Under the pieces are notes generated by a model, which was given only the letters and a program-made list of their open reading frames with translations, searched no databases and was not told the origin of the DNA. From Inia geoffrensis (taxonomy: Eukaryota > Chordata > Mammalia > Artiodactyla > Iniidae), in NCBI GenBank assembly GCA_036417435.1, contig CM070905.1, forward strand, positions 24,777,592 through 24,841,591: 64,000 nt of DNA, read 5' to 3'. Of this stretch, positions 35,499-45,998 are shown in pieces. Each line of letters starts with the position of its first letter. Position 1 is the stretch's first letter. A program made the position numbers and the translations under genes.

Positions 35499-35886
35499 GG
35501 ACTGATTCTTTTAAAAATAAATTTATTTATTTTTTATTTATTTGTTTTTTGCTGAGTTGGGTCTTCGTTGCTGCGCGCTGGCTTTCTCTAGTTGCGGCGA
35601 GTGGGGGGGCTACTCTTCATTGCGGTGCTCGGGCTTCTCATTGCGGTGGCTTCTCTTGTTGCGGAGCACAGGCTCTAGGTGCGCGGGCTTCAGTAGTTGT
35701 GGCACGTGGGCTCAGTAGTCGTGGCTCTCGGGCTCTAGAACGCAGGCTCAGTAGTTGTGGTGCATGGGCTTAGTTGCTCCACGGCATGTGGGATCTTCCC
35801 AGACCAGGGACTGAACCCATGTCCCCTGCATTGGCAGGTGGATTCTTAACCACTGCACCGCTAGGGAAGTCCCAGCGGGACTGATT
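35499..35886 (-). mobile_element. CHR-type SINE with 9-bp target-site duplication
   Basis: GGACTGATT occurs at 35499-35507 and 35878-35886. The long CHR form lies between in reverse: a TTTA tail, 'gctgagttgggtcttcgttgctgcgcgctgg', three 'cagtagt.gtgg' blocks and the head end 'gctagggaagtccc'. Confidence 0.93.
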
Positions 35887-35889
35887 GTT

Positions 35890-36070
35890 AAACGATAGTT
35901 TCCCTGTACATTCTTATAGCACTTGCCAGTTTATAAAGTACTTTGACGTATATCATTTCATTTCGCAGCCCTAGGAGGCGGCCAGAAATCATTTCTCAGT
36001 TTAGAAACAAAGAAACTGATCCCAGGTTAAGTGACTTGCCCAGTGCCATGGGGTGAGTACTGGGGGTTAC
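35890..36070 (-). mobile_element. MIR-like SINE fragment
   Basis: 'acttgccagtttataaagtactttgacg' and 'aaactgatcccaggttaagtgacttgccca' resemble the MIR3/MIRc type in reverse. Confidence 0.55.
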
Positions 36071-36164
36071 TTCTCAGAACCTAGGATGCCACACTCACTG
36101 TCCACATCATCAAATCGGGGTCAGCTTGACATTCTTCATGGTCTGCTGCACCCAAGGGGCGTGG

Positions 36165-36375
36165 GGTAAGGGAAAGAACATAGCACAGTCCTGCATTTGA
36201 GTTCTGGCCCAAGATTTTAGACACATTCATATAATCTTTCTGTTTTTAGGTTCCTTATATCCCAAATGGGGGCCGTGATACCAACCTCATCGGTGTATCT
36301 TGTAATGCAAATGAGATAACGTGCTCCAGGCGCGCTGTAGCATTCAGTAAATGTTTGTTTCAGCCCCTTTCCCTC
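36165..36375 (+). mobile_element. MIR SINE
   Basis: 'catttgagttctggccc', 'aaatgggggccgtgataccaacctc', 'gcaaatgagataacgtgctcc' and 'agcattcagtaaatgtttg' follow MIR order. Confidence 0.6.
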
Positions 36376-36824
36376 TTCTTATATGATACATACTATAAAA
36401 GTGGCTTCTCATTACTTTAAATGTGGTCTTTTCATGCAATAGCTGTGTTATTGAAAAAAATGGTGCAAATTGAATGCTAAATCAAATTGCGTTTTTTTTT
36501 TTTGCCTCTTTTTTTTAAAAAAAATATCTCAGATTGCATTTTAAATGCACAGGGGGATTTAGCTATTTAAAGGAAACCTGTGGTGAATTCTTTTGTAATG
36601 CAAATAATCACCTTCTAATTTATCTGTTTAGTAAATTGAGCTTCTCCTGTATCAGATTTCCTTAATATGGGGCCTGCTTGTAGAGAAGAGCTTTTACAAC
36701 CCTCTCTCACGGATGGGGAAAGCCACTCAACTTGCAAACGAAATCAGTTATTGTGTTCAATTGGCAAAGCCTTGCTCTGGTGTTTTGAGCATAATCTCAT
36801 ATTCCCTTATCATTAAATAATAGA

Positions 36825-37005
36825 ACCTCAGAACAGGAAGCTGAAGACACCTTAGAGACTATATGGTCCATCTCACTCATTTCACAGATGAGGAAATGGA
36901 AGTACACAGAGGTGAAGTGACGTGCTCAGTGTCACCAGCCAGTGACTGTCAGACAAGGATCCAATTCCAGGCCTCTGTTGCCAGGGGAGTCTCTGTCTAG
37001 CCCAT
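36825..37005 (-). mobile_element. Old SINE (MIR/MIR3 type)
   Basis: 'atttcacagatgaggaaatggaagtacacagaggtgaagtgacgtgctcagtg' gives the typical reverse MIR core; the flank beginning 'aacctcagaacaggaagc' points to a related old SINE. Family name uncertain. Confidence 0.5.
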
Positions 37006-37689
37006 CCTCATTCTGTCCCCACCAAGATTCCAGGGCTGTGCATACCGGTGGTGGCATAGGAGATGATAAACAAATATGATGCGTTTTCTAAAACAACCAA
37101 AAAGAGCTGCAAACGTGGGCTGTTTCAAGAGAAACTGCCCCATTTGCAATTTTGTGAATTGATGACAATATTCAGCTTAACCTATTTGTTAAAGAGCTGA
37201 ATGGAATATGGCAGAGGGAGGCTGTTTGGCCTTTTTTTGAGAAAACGATTACAGTTCTTGGCTATTGCTGTTCCTGTAAGGATTTTACCATACCGTGTCT
37301 TAAAAGCGCTTGCCAAGTTGCTGGAGGAAGACCTGGTGACAGACCCAGATAGATCCCACATGGCTTGGTGGGTTTGTTCTCACTGGTGTCAGGCTGTTTG
37401 GGAAACCGGATTTGAAGCAGAGGGGTTTGGACAAACTACATTTGATATTCTCAACTCGCTGAAACATTCAGAAATCACCCTGCCCTGGAAATGCCCCCAG
37501 ATTGTCCCCTCCTAATTAGTTCATTATTTTTCTTAAAGAGCTAATGCTCAAAGATATGCACATTTCTGAAAGATTTCAGTGGAGGGGCAGGGCCTTCCCC
37601 CTTGCTTGTGCTGTCCCAGTCAGTCTCTGCAGCTCTGGGGGATTTCTCAAAGGGCAGGACCCACCTGGAGGTCCTGAGGACTTTGACCG

Positions 37690-37860
37690 TGGTGCCATTT
37701 ACTAGCTGAGGGCTTTGGGCCATACTCAACATCTCTGAGCCTTTTTTTCTCATTTACACAAGACCTAATGATTGGTGTATGAAAATTCAGTGAGATACTC
37801 TGTTAGGTGCTTGAGACTTTAGTTCAGAGAAGGTACCTAGAAAGTAAAAATAAGCAGAAT
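37690..37860 (+). mobile_element. MIR SINE
   Basis: 'gccatttactagctgagggctttgggcc', 'caacatctctgagcc' and 'tttctcatttacacaagacc' follow the MIR order. Strongly diverged. Confidence 0.55.
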
Positions 37861-38689
37861 TCAGGGCCCTGGCCCTTGAGGAGCTGTCCATACTCCTGGC
37901 CTTTCAGGAAATAGCTAAAGCCTGTGAGGGAGCCACAGACTCATGTTCAAGCTGGGGGGACCTGCTCCCCAGCAGACCCGGGCCACGGAGGCGGGTAATG
38001 AAAGTGCTAATGATCTACAAGGTACCCATTTACCGTGTACTTAGAACCAGCTGGGAGGGAATGAATGAACAGGAAGGGCTGCGTGCCAGCATTTGAATGG
38101 TTAAGCCTCTTGGAAGCCCTCCGCCTGAGGGCTCAGAAATAGTGGAAGGTGTCTTCTCCCCTCAGAGGTCGCTTTCAGGAATGTGGACCTCACGCCTCCT
38201 TGAAGAAGTCCATCATCTCAGGCGAGGTTTCTATCAAAGCCCAGAGGAAGGTCAGTTTGAGAGAAAAACTGATTTTAAATCAAGCACAGAACATGAAGTA
38301 GAGCTGTCTGGCTCGATAGCACATAAAGGTCATTTTGTTAAAATTCATTGATGCCCACTAGGATGAGTTCAGATTAAAGCTCACAAGAATTGCCCAAGAG
38401 CAAGATTAGGCCCTGCAAGATTATGCGATGCCACCAGACTTACGTAGTTTTCTACAAACTTTCAAATATATGTTTCCTTAGAATTTTAAAGGGAAACTAA
38501 GGCTTCCAGTCATCAAGAGTCTGATTTTTATGACAATGTATCAGATTTTGAAATAACTGCTGTATTTCAACATTTTGTAAGTAGCTCTGATTTTACTTTT
38601 AAAGTGACAAAAAATTTCAGTAACGATCTCACCAACTGGGGAAATATGGAAAAAGTTGCTCTGCCTTAGTGGAAAATGAGTTGCAGACT

Positions 38690-38860
38690 AGATTAGCAAC
38701 GGTAGCTCCTGTTTACCGAGCGCTTACCCTGTGCCAGCTACTGCGCTTTCCGTGTGGGCCATGTGGCAGGTTCTGGCACCCCTTTACAGACAAGAAAACC
38801 GAGCTTCAGACAGGTTATGTGCCTTTAATTCTGTGTTGCAAAGGAGGAAATTTAAGCAAA
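38690..38860 (-). mobile_element. MIR SINE
   Basis: 'taccgagcgcttaccctgtgccagctactgcgc' and 'ctttacagacaagaaaaccgagcttcagac' are the reverse MIR start and core. Confidence 0.65.
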
Positions 38861-41155
38861 AATCCAAGTAAACTGCCCAGTAAATACCAACCAAAATGGC
38901 ACCTCTTGTTTTCCATTTAAGTGCATTCATCCACTAAACAAAACTAGCTCCTGTCTCTCTGTATTTATTCCCCAATCTTTCCCTAACTTAAAGCTCTAAA
39001 CAGACCTATGAGATGCCAAAGAGACTAAAAATTATTGCAGACATGAATACCTTTAAAAGAAACTCAATTTTACTACCTCCAGGGCTGTACAACAAGTGGA
39101 ACTAGGTTAATGCCACGTGAGTAGCATAGGTAAGGATGATTTGTAATTAACAGATAGACTGAGTTTATGGTCGTCTATAATTGAAAACCATTTATTCTCT
39201 GAAGTGTTTTAAGTACTTGGGAGGTGGCTTGAAGAACGGCATGTCCCCTTCCTTTTCCCCTTCATCATTTCTCCTTCGAGTATCCATTCGTTCTGTGCTC
39301 TGCCAGAAAGGATACGCTCAGGGTCAGCCCAGCCCTGTGGACTTGGTCACAAGCCCTGAATGAGTCATTAGAGTTAATGAGATTTTACTGTCTTCTAACT
39401 GGTCTTCCTCGTGAAACTGTAAAGCACAATCGTCCTTCTCTTAATGGGTGGTTGGTGTAATCCATGGTCCATCACTTAAATGGTTTCATACAGAAAGTCA
39501 AGTTAACTTTCTAAGTGTTTCCTTTTGTGGAATGCCTGAGGTCAGGCTGTTGCCAAATCGCAGATTTTCTGAGGGAGAGGCAGCCGCTAAGAGAATCACG
39601 TGTGACGGAGTATTAGTCAAGTCGTGAGAAAAATCAGAAAAGGACGAAGTATTTTGAGGCCGAATATGGGAAATCCAGGGGCTTAGCATGTGCCAGGAGG
39701 CAGGAAATGCTTGTCATAGGCAGATGAGAGCTGGTCCCAGCAGACTGGGCTGTTGACTGTATTTCTGAGTGTGCTCCAGGTGTATACTCAGAAATCCCAG
39801 GCGGTGGGCTACAACAAGCCCCCTTTCCTCATCTAAAAGAGAAAAAAGTGCAGCTTTCTCTGAAGGCTTTTGGATATGTGTCCAGTTGGCCTCTAGAGAG
39901 GCACCATCCTTTCCTTTGGGCTGGGGAGGAATGAAAATTTTATGAACTGGAAATTGAACAAGTGAATGGAAAGCACAACCAGATGTTGGTTGGCTAGGGT
40001 AGAGGAGAGTTGTCCAAATTTCAGGTTTCAAACCCTTATGTATAAATAGGTGAGCAATGAACATTAGACTCACTATCCTACCGAAATACGTTGTTGGTGT
40101 TTATTCTCTTAACTGCATGGGCATTTCAAACATCAGATTCCCTTACGGGAAGTCAGTTCTTGTTCTCTGTTAAACCTCCACAAAAGTCCTTTGAAAGACT
40201 CTCATGGCATTCTTTCACAGTGAAGGTCCTAGCATAAAATTTTCCTATAGATTTGCTTGTAGATGTCTTCACTCTAGGTTATTTCTAGTCTTGATGAAAT
40301 AACTGTTTTCCCCACTGAGTCAGACAAAATTAAGAAGCTCTTCAATAGACCTCCAGCTCTGATTTGCTCTAGTGATTCTAGGCTCAAGAAGTGTTGGCTT
40401 CAGAACTGTAAGCATACCCATTGCTTCCACTCCGACAAATTAATAGGAAACTCTGACAATGGTAATAGGAGTATGTTCGCACATAACCCACCCTACGTGT
40501 TTAATTTTCAAGTCATTTTTTTGTTATCAGAGAACAATAAGATAATTTACACAAAATAGCTGATATTCTATGTTTAATCTTTTCACAAGCTCTGAAACGT
40601 ATACATTTTGGGCTCCTTGGGTGGATTCCTTTCTCTCTTTTTTTTTTTTTTGTGATTGAATAATCACTTTTTCCCACTGGGAAATCTGAGGCACCAAAAA
40701 ATGTCATTAACAGATGACTGGCTTGTTGAATACGTCACAGAAAATAGCCTTTCATTCTGATTTTGTGGATGAAATTTAAATGCTAAATTCAGACAGCTGT
40801 AAAAAGTAAAAACAGATTTGAAAAGAACTAATGCCATCAATCTCTGGATTTTTACCTTCACAGAAATTGGATTTATTGAAATGAAATTGTACATAAAAAT
40901 GCTTTCTGATTTGGGAGAATCAACCTAGTTTCTGATACCTTTCTGTTTCCCTTGCTCCACAGGTGTCATCAATCTCTCTGTTTAGCTGCAGTGCAGCCAG
41001 GTGTTCCGAATCATAAGGGGACAAAAAGAATTAGTTTCTTACTGAATAGGGAAAATTAAACAATAAAAAAGAGGTCTGTGCAAACAGGGCTGAAAATATG
41101 AAAAATGTAGACCCTTTGAACTGAACCCTTTCTTTTTTTCCTTCCGGCCTCCCAG
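38861..41155. other. Unique intronic sequence before the coding exon
   Basis: No repeat family recognised apart from a T run at about 40638-40651. A second acceptor-like site (pyrimidine tract then CCACAG) occurs at 40957-40962. Confidence 0.6.
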
Positions 41156-41188
41156 GAATAATTCTGCTACACGGCTGACTTCAAGGAT

Positions 41189-41430
41189 ATGAATTGGTGA
41201 CCTCATCCCAACATCAGAACCTCAGCTGTTACTCTAATTTTTGCATCATTCCAGGCAAGTTGACTTTATATGGAAATAAAGTTGAACCTTGGGGTCTGAT
41301 GGAAATTCACTGTGACATTCAAATCAAGAACACCTGCTGAAACCCACAGAGCCTTTTCCCCATGGGCCCCGATGGTAGCCTCCAGAAGGTACAGCCTCAG
41401 GTGGTCCCCCTTCTTCTGTGGAAAGAATAA
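41189..41430 (+). promoter_or_regulatory. GRM8: Cluster of upstream ORFs in the GRM8 leader
   Basis: Four complete short frames precede the receptor start: 41189-41200 (MNW), 41270-41299 (MEIKLNLGV), 41299-41340 (MEIHCDIQIKNTC) and 41362-41430 (22 codons, MGPDGSLQ...). The second and third share the TGATG at 41297-41301, so one stop overlaps the next start. A fifth ATG at 41372 opens a frame that overlaps the receptor. The receptor ATG has the best context (A at -3, G at +4), while most upstream ATGs have only G at +4. Such leaders usually lower translation and can respond to stress; any such effect here is inference. Confidence 0.7.
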
Positions 41431-41719
41431 ACTTTGGGTCTTGGATTGCAACACCACCTGTGGAGAAAATGGTATTCGAGGGAAAGCGATCAGCCTCTTG
41501 TCCTTGTTTTTTCCTCCTGACCGCCAAGTTCTACTGGATCCTCACGATGATGCAAAGAACTCACAGCCAAGAGTATGCCCATTCCATACGTGTGGACGGG
41601 GACATCATTTTGGGAGGTCTCTTTCCTGTCCACGCAAAGGGAGAGAGAGGGGTGCCTTGTGGGGAGCTGAAGAAGGAAAAAGGGATCCACAGATTGGAGG
41701 CCATGCTTTATGCAATTGA
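41372..41719 (+). other. Overlapping upstream ORF, 115 codons, different frame
   Basis: Begins MVASRRYSL at 41372 and ends ...GGHALCN before the stop at 41717-41719, overlapping the receptor coding sequence by 251 bases in another frame. The ATG context is moderate (C at -3, G at +4). It has no recognised domain. It would compete with the receptor start if used. It may simply be a chance frame, since the receptor frame constrains the sequence. Confidence 0.35.
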
Positions 41720-41978
41720 CCAGATTAATAAGGACCCTGATCTCCTCTCCAATATCACTCTGGGTGTCCGGATCCTCGACACCTGCTCCAGGGACACCTA
41801 CGCTTTGGAGCAGTCACTAACGTTCGTGCAGGCTTTGATAGAGAAAGATGCTTCTGACGTGAAGTGTGCTAATGGAGATCCACCCATTTTCACCAAGCCC
41901 GACAAGATTTCTGGCGTCATAGGTGCTGCTGCGAGCTCCGTGTCCATCATGGTGGCTAACATTTTAAGACTTTTTAAG
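41469..41978 (+). CDS. GRM8: Metabotropic glutamate receptor 8, residues 1-170 (first coding exon)
   Basis: mGluR8 is a presynaptic class C G-protein-coupled receptor (group III) that senses glutamate and lowers cAMP through Gi/o. The ATG at 41469 has a strong Kozak context; no in-frame ATG lies upstream in the exon. Residues 1 to about 33 form the signal peptide (hydrophobic [12 protein letters not shown]). The ligand-binding Venus-flytrap domain follows: [16 protein letters not shown], then [20 protein letters not shown]. Lys71 and Arg75 correspond to family residues contacting the glutamate side-chain carboxylate. Cys64 and Cys106 match the conserved disulfide pair. Asn95 (NIT) is an N-glycosylation sequon. 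Ser156/157/159 lie in the region contacting the amino-acid backbone. The N-terminal sequence separates it from GRM4, GRM6 and GRM7. The frame is intact. The remaining receptor, including the seven membrane helices, is outside the window. Confidence 0.95.
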
Positions 41979-41984
41979 GTAGGT

Positions 41985-43869
41985 AAAGGCACTAGGCAAT
42001 TCTGACCATTGTGGAAAGACAGTAAATTGTCCGTACTCCAACTGCAGGTTTAAGAGGAAAGTGAATGTGGTGAAGATGCTCGTGGACCCTCTCAGGGCCA
42101 CAGTTTCCTCACAGGGAGGGGTTTGTGTCTAGGTTTCTACAAGTGTTGATTTAGTTCCATTTTTAAAAAGAATGAATTGGATTAATTGTGACTTTTTTTT
42201 TCTGAACAAACAGGTGATAATTTCTATGACATGTTGGGTCCTCAGTATCTTGGGATATGCTGTTTATTGAGGCTTATTTTAAAGCAAAGCAAGTGTTTTT
42301 CGAGGGTCTGATGAACTCTTATATCATTTATCAGATCAAACATTTCTCTGGTAGTTGAGATTTAAGATAATTTACTTGGTGAAATTCCTTTAACGTGGGG
42401 TGCTGTGTTATGACAAAAGTTCCTGTGTGGAGAAATAGTATTTATTACTAATGGGTAGATGGGAGTGACACTCTGGGCTAGAAGATGGCCATAAAGTTGT
42501 CAGGTTTGTTATAGCTACAATAGAGCAGAACCTCATTAATTCAGACTGCTCTGATGCAGACTTAGAATAGTTATATGTAATTCTTATTGAGTTAAAAGTT
42601 CAGATTTAGCAGGATAATTCAAGACTTTTTGGTTTAGGTTGGATGATCTATTATCTATAGATTACATTTTGAATAAAATTGGCAAAATAAAACAACACGT
42701 GGAACAATATTTTGAAAGCATAAAGTCCCATGAACATAAAGTTATTGTAATTCATCTTTCACTAACTTTCTCATTTTATTTATTAACATCTGTTATGTAG
42801 TCCTTTGTAACAGACATAATTTTAAAACTTGAAAATACTTTTCACTCTGATTTTTTTCTCAGTGGGACATGACTTTTCCAGCTTACTCTGAATTAGTGAG
42901 TCTTCGTTTAATGTTGTGAGAAGCTGTTTCTGTGCATATTAGATTTAAAAATATTAAAAGAATATGGAGAAGTTGGACAGATGACAGGTATAGTGACAAC
43001 AATGAACAAAGTGATGGAAAACTTCAGAAAATAGAAGGGTTCGAATCCAAAGCTTTCTGCTTTGGAAGCTGTCTTGGGGGACCATCTAATCTGGTTCATG
43101 TCTGTAACATCCCCCCAGCATCTGTATGAATTCCCTACGTTTGGGGGAGAGAATGGTAAGAGGCCCCTTAATGACTATTTTCAGATGGATGAAATTTTCT
43201 CAGATGAGGGTGCTGCTGAGCAGAAGCTCCCTGTGTCTAAGGAGCGCTGAGGAGTCACACACAGGCGTCAGGGCATGCCTGAGATATCTGAGCCAGACGT
43301 TCGGAAGAGCCCCTTGGCAAGGAGGAGGACACAAGATTAAAATAGGCAGCCAAGGGTGCTCTAATTGTCCATCTCCGGAAACTTTCAAGGGAGACTGGAA
43401 AGTTGGTAGTGATTTCTCTTGGGCTAATTGACCCCTTGCCTGGAGGCACGAGTCAGAACCGGAAGCTCCACGTTTACCCCAACATCCTGGGGTCTTGGAT
43501 TCCTCCCAGCATCCCGATTCTGAGCCGCATGGCATTTTCTAGCATTTTCGGCTCTGGGGTGACGTCCAGCTCCAGGCAGTTTCCCAGTTCTCTTCTCCTC
43601 TCTGACTTGCTCTCCCTCCCCCGATGCTCCAAAGCATCTCTTTTCTGTTCTTAACTCATCAACACCCACTTTTACAGAAGGGGAAACTTTCGTGAGGATC
43701 ATCTCCCTCCTGTTACTCTCCCCTTATAAACTAATTCTGGTTCCCATCAATCCCATCGTAATTCCCGCGAATCCTGTCTCTTTCCTGGAGTCTGGTGCCA
43801 AAAGTGGGCAAGGATTTGAGGAGTGGGGTGGAGGCGATAATTGCTCCGTTGAGGTTTTCAAAACTTGTT
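41985..43869. other. Unique intronic sequence
   Basis: No repeat or RNA gene recognised. The 92-111-codon frames on both strands at 43126-43702 lack recognisable domains. Confidence 0.6.
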
Positions 43870-43990
43870 TACATTAATTTTGCTACAGGATCAGCTTATC
43901 TGTAAAATGGGGATGTTAACACTGTGTTAGGTTGTTGGATGATTTAATGAGATAATGCAGGTGAAGGATTCCACCAGGACCTGACCGTGT
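43870..43990 (+). mobile_element. MIR SINE fragment
   Basis: 'tcagcttatctgtaaaatggggatgttaacac' and 'ggatgatttaatgagataatgcaggtgaagg' are the MIR 3' half. Confidence 0.65.
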
Positions 43991-45968
43991 CCTTCGTCTG
44001 CTTGGGCTGCCAAAGGGGACATCGGGCCAACTGAAGGGTAGGTTTTGTTTTTATGCCTTCTAGACCTGGCTCCTCTTTGCTTTGTTCTTCTCTCACTGAC
44101 TGGCCAATTCTTGGGTAACTCTGGAGGGACCTTATTGATCACGTGGGAGAATTACAATACCATTGACTCTGGGCAGAGTCCAGTGCTGTAAGTCAATCCT
44201 TGAGACTGTGGTCTGCACATGAAGGGGCTGCCACCCTTTACCAAAACACAGGGACTGTGTGACTTTTAGCCAGGAGGAGATGTTGGTTATGGTAGGTGTC
44301 ATGACTAAGACCGGTATGCTGGCCCGGAATGAGCACTGAATATATGGAAGCAGATATATTTATTAACCAAATAAGCGGGGCTTGAAAAATGTCTCTTTTA
44401 CGAGTAGGTGAGAAGATGTAAGTGGTCAGCCCATCTTCCAGCTGAACCTGAAACCTCATGACTGTGAATTGATAATTAAAACTTAATCGTTGTTGTGCTA
44501 CTTTAGTTTACTTTGACGATTCATATGAGACCTCCAGCCAGCACTCCACACTGATATTAATTATGAAATGGTGATGGTCACTCTTGGAATAGAAAATGTT
44601 TCACTTTATGTGTGAATATATATTCTGTTTAAACACATATGCTAGGACTGACATGAAATATTAGAATAGTTATCAAAGGAGTGATTAGCAAATTAATGCT
44701 TTGGGGATTCGCTTACAGTTCCGTTTTGAAAGATAATAATTTGATTAAACAAATGCTATGACCTGAATAAAATTAAACATTTAGGACAGTTTTATGGCTC
44801 TTGGGCCCCTCCAGGACGGCACATGACCCATAGTATCTAAAACGATGCCTGGATATCAGTATAGTGCCACTTATTCCTGGATTAATGGAGTCACAGAAGG
44901 TCGAGCATCTTGGTTTGGAAAAGCACAATTAACCTTGACCATGAGGGATGTAAACAAGGTCTTGATTAATGAATTTACTTATTGTCCTGCTCAACAATAA
45001 ACATTAATTGGGGTTTTTAGAATGTAGCTGGAATCTGTTTAAAATTGTATAGAAAATATTTGGGCTGAAATCAGAAGTAATCTCCAAAGGTCCCAGTTCT
45101 CTTTTTCTGGACAGTCCTGGTAAAGCCATGTGTTATCTGCCTGGGCTACATTGTGAAGGAGACAAAGTCCCCCAGGCATGCCTATCTTCCTCTTCCTTCA
45201 GTCTGGCCCTCCTGTGGCAGCCTCTCCTGGCCTCGTATCCCTCTCCATTCTCCTAATCGTAGCCTCGTTTTAGGAAAGGAGCTATGCATGTGTTATCTGT
45301 CATCTGCATATAACATGTCTGTGTTTAAGTCAGAGGAGGATTCTGTTTTCTGTGGGATCGCTAATTGTGGTTCAATGAAATGATTTGTCTTTGTCAAGGG
45401 GATTCAGGCATTGGGGGGAGGTTCATTTAGCCCCCCAGATCCTGCACCTTGTCGGAGTGAGGGGCAACTCCTCTGCTGTGGTGTATAGCTGGTCCTGCTT
45501 TTCTCTAGAGGGAAGGAATGTTGCCCTATCTTTGTTTCTCTTCCTATCAAAGCTCAGGGGCAAATGGTAAAATCAGCCCTTTAACTTCAGCGGAGAATTG
45601 GGCAGGGGGTGGAGCCAGACTTCATTGGGGGGTGGGTGTGGGGCGGAAGCTGGCCTGTGGCCTCGCCCCTTGGGGCACTGAATGCCATACTAAACCAGTG
45701 ATTGTCAACCCTGAGTGTGGGCGGGGCTTACACCCTCTCTCCTCATGCCCTGAGGGGGGTGTGTGTAGGCTATCAAAACTACCTCAGAGGCTTTTCACGT
45801 GACAGACACAGTGAGTGAGTGTGTCTCCCAACCCCCTCCCTAGAACTGTTTTTTACTGATTGAAGTGTCTCATATTTGTCAGGTGTGTTGGGAGTGAAAA
45901 CAAGTTTGAGAGTCACAGAACAAGACTTAAATGATCTGAACTTTTTAGAAGCACTACACACAGCCTTG
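43991..45968. other. Unique intronic sequence
   Basis: No gene or repeat family recognised. Confidence 0.6.
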
Positions 45969-45998
45969 ACACACACACACACACGTAGACACACACGT
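45969..45998. repeat. (AC)n microsatellite
   Basis: ACACAC run interrupted once by GTAG. Confidence 0.9.

Larger units (their letters stand above)
31248..41155 (+). other. GRM8: GRM8 intron 1 (inferred)
   Basis: Bounded by GTAAGG at 31248 and a long pyrimidine tract plus CCCAG at 41151-41155. It holds the 3' half of the CpG island, the polypyrimidine tract at 34417-34588, one CHR SINE and a cluster of MIR-like copies. No coding exon is recognised inside. Confidence 0.55.
41156..41978 (+). other. GRM8: GRM8 first coding exon (leader plus coding part)
   Basis: The acceptor is TTTCTTTTTTTCCTTCCGGC followed by CTCCCAG ending at 41155, a strong site. A weaker alternative, 'gcatcattccag', ends at 41254. 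The donor is AAG|GTAGGT at 41978/41979. The exon carries 313 bases of 5' leader and 510 bases of coding sequence. The next exon is outside the window. Exon boundaries are read from splice consensus and from the known position where the family sequence continues (LRLFK then IPQIS in related receptors). Confidence 0.85.

Noticed and set aside
41312..41371. 20 extra codons before the overlapping ORF at 41372
   Set aside because: This extension starts at GTG, which is not a normal start in mammals; the first ATG of that frame is 41372.
41418..41468. Longer GRM8 N-terminus (17 extra residues) in frame upstream of 41469
   Set aside because: The upstream frame opens at a GTG, with no in-frame ATG in the exon. 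The ATG at 41469 has a strong context and matches the known start of the receptor.
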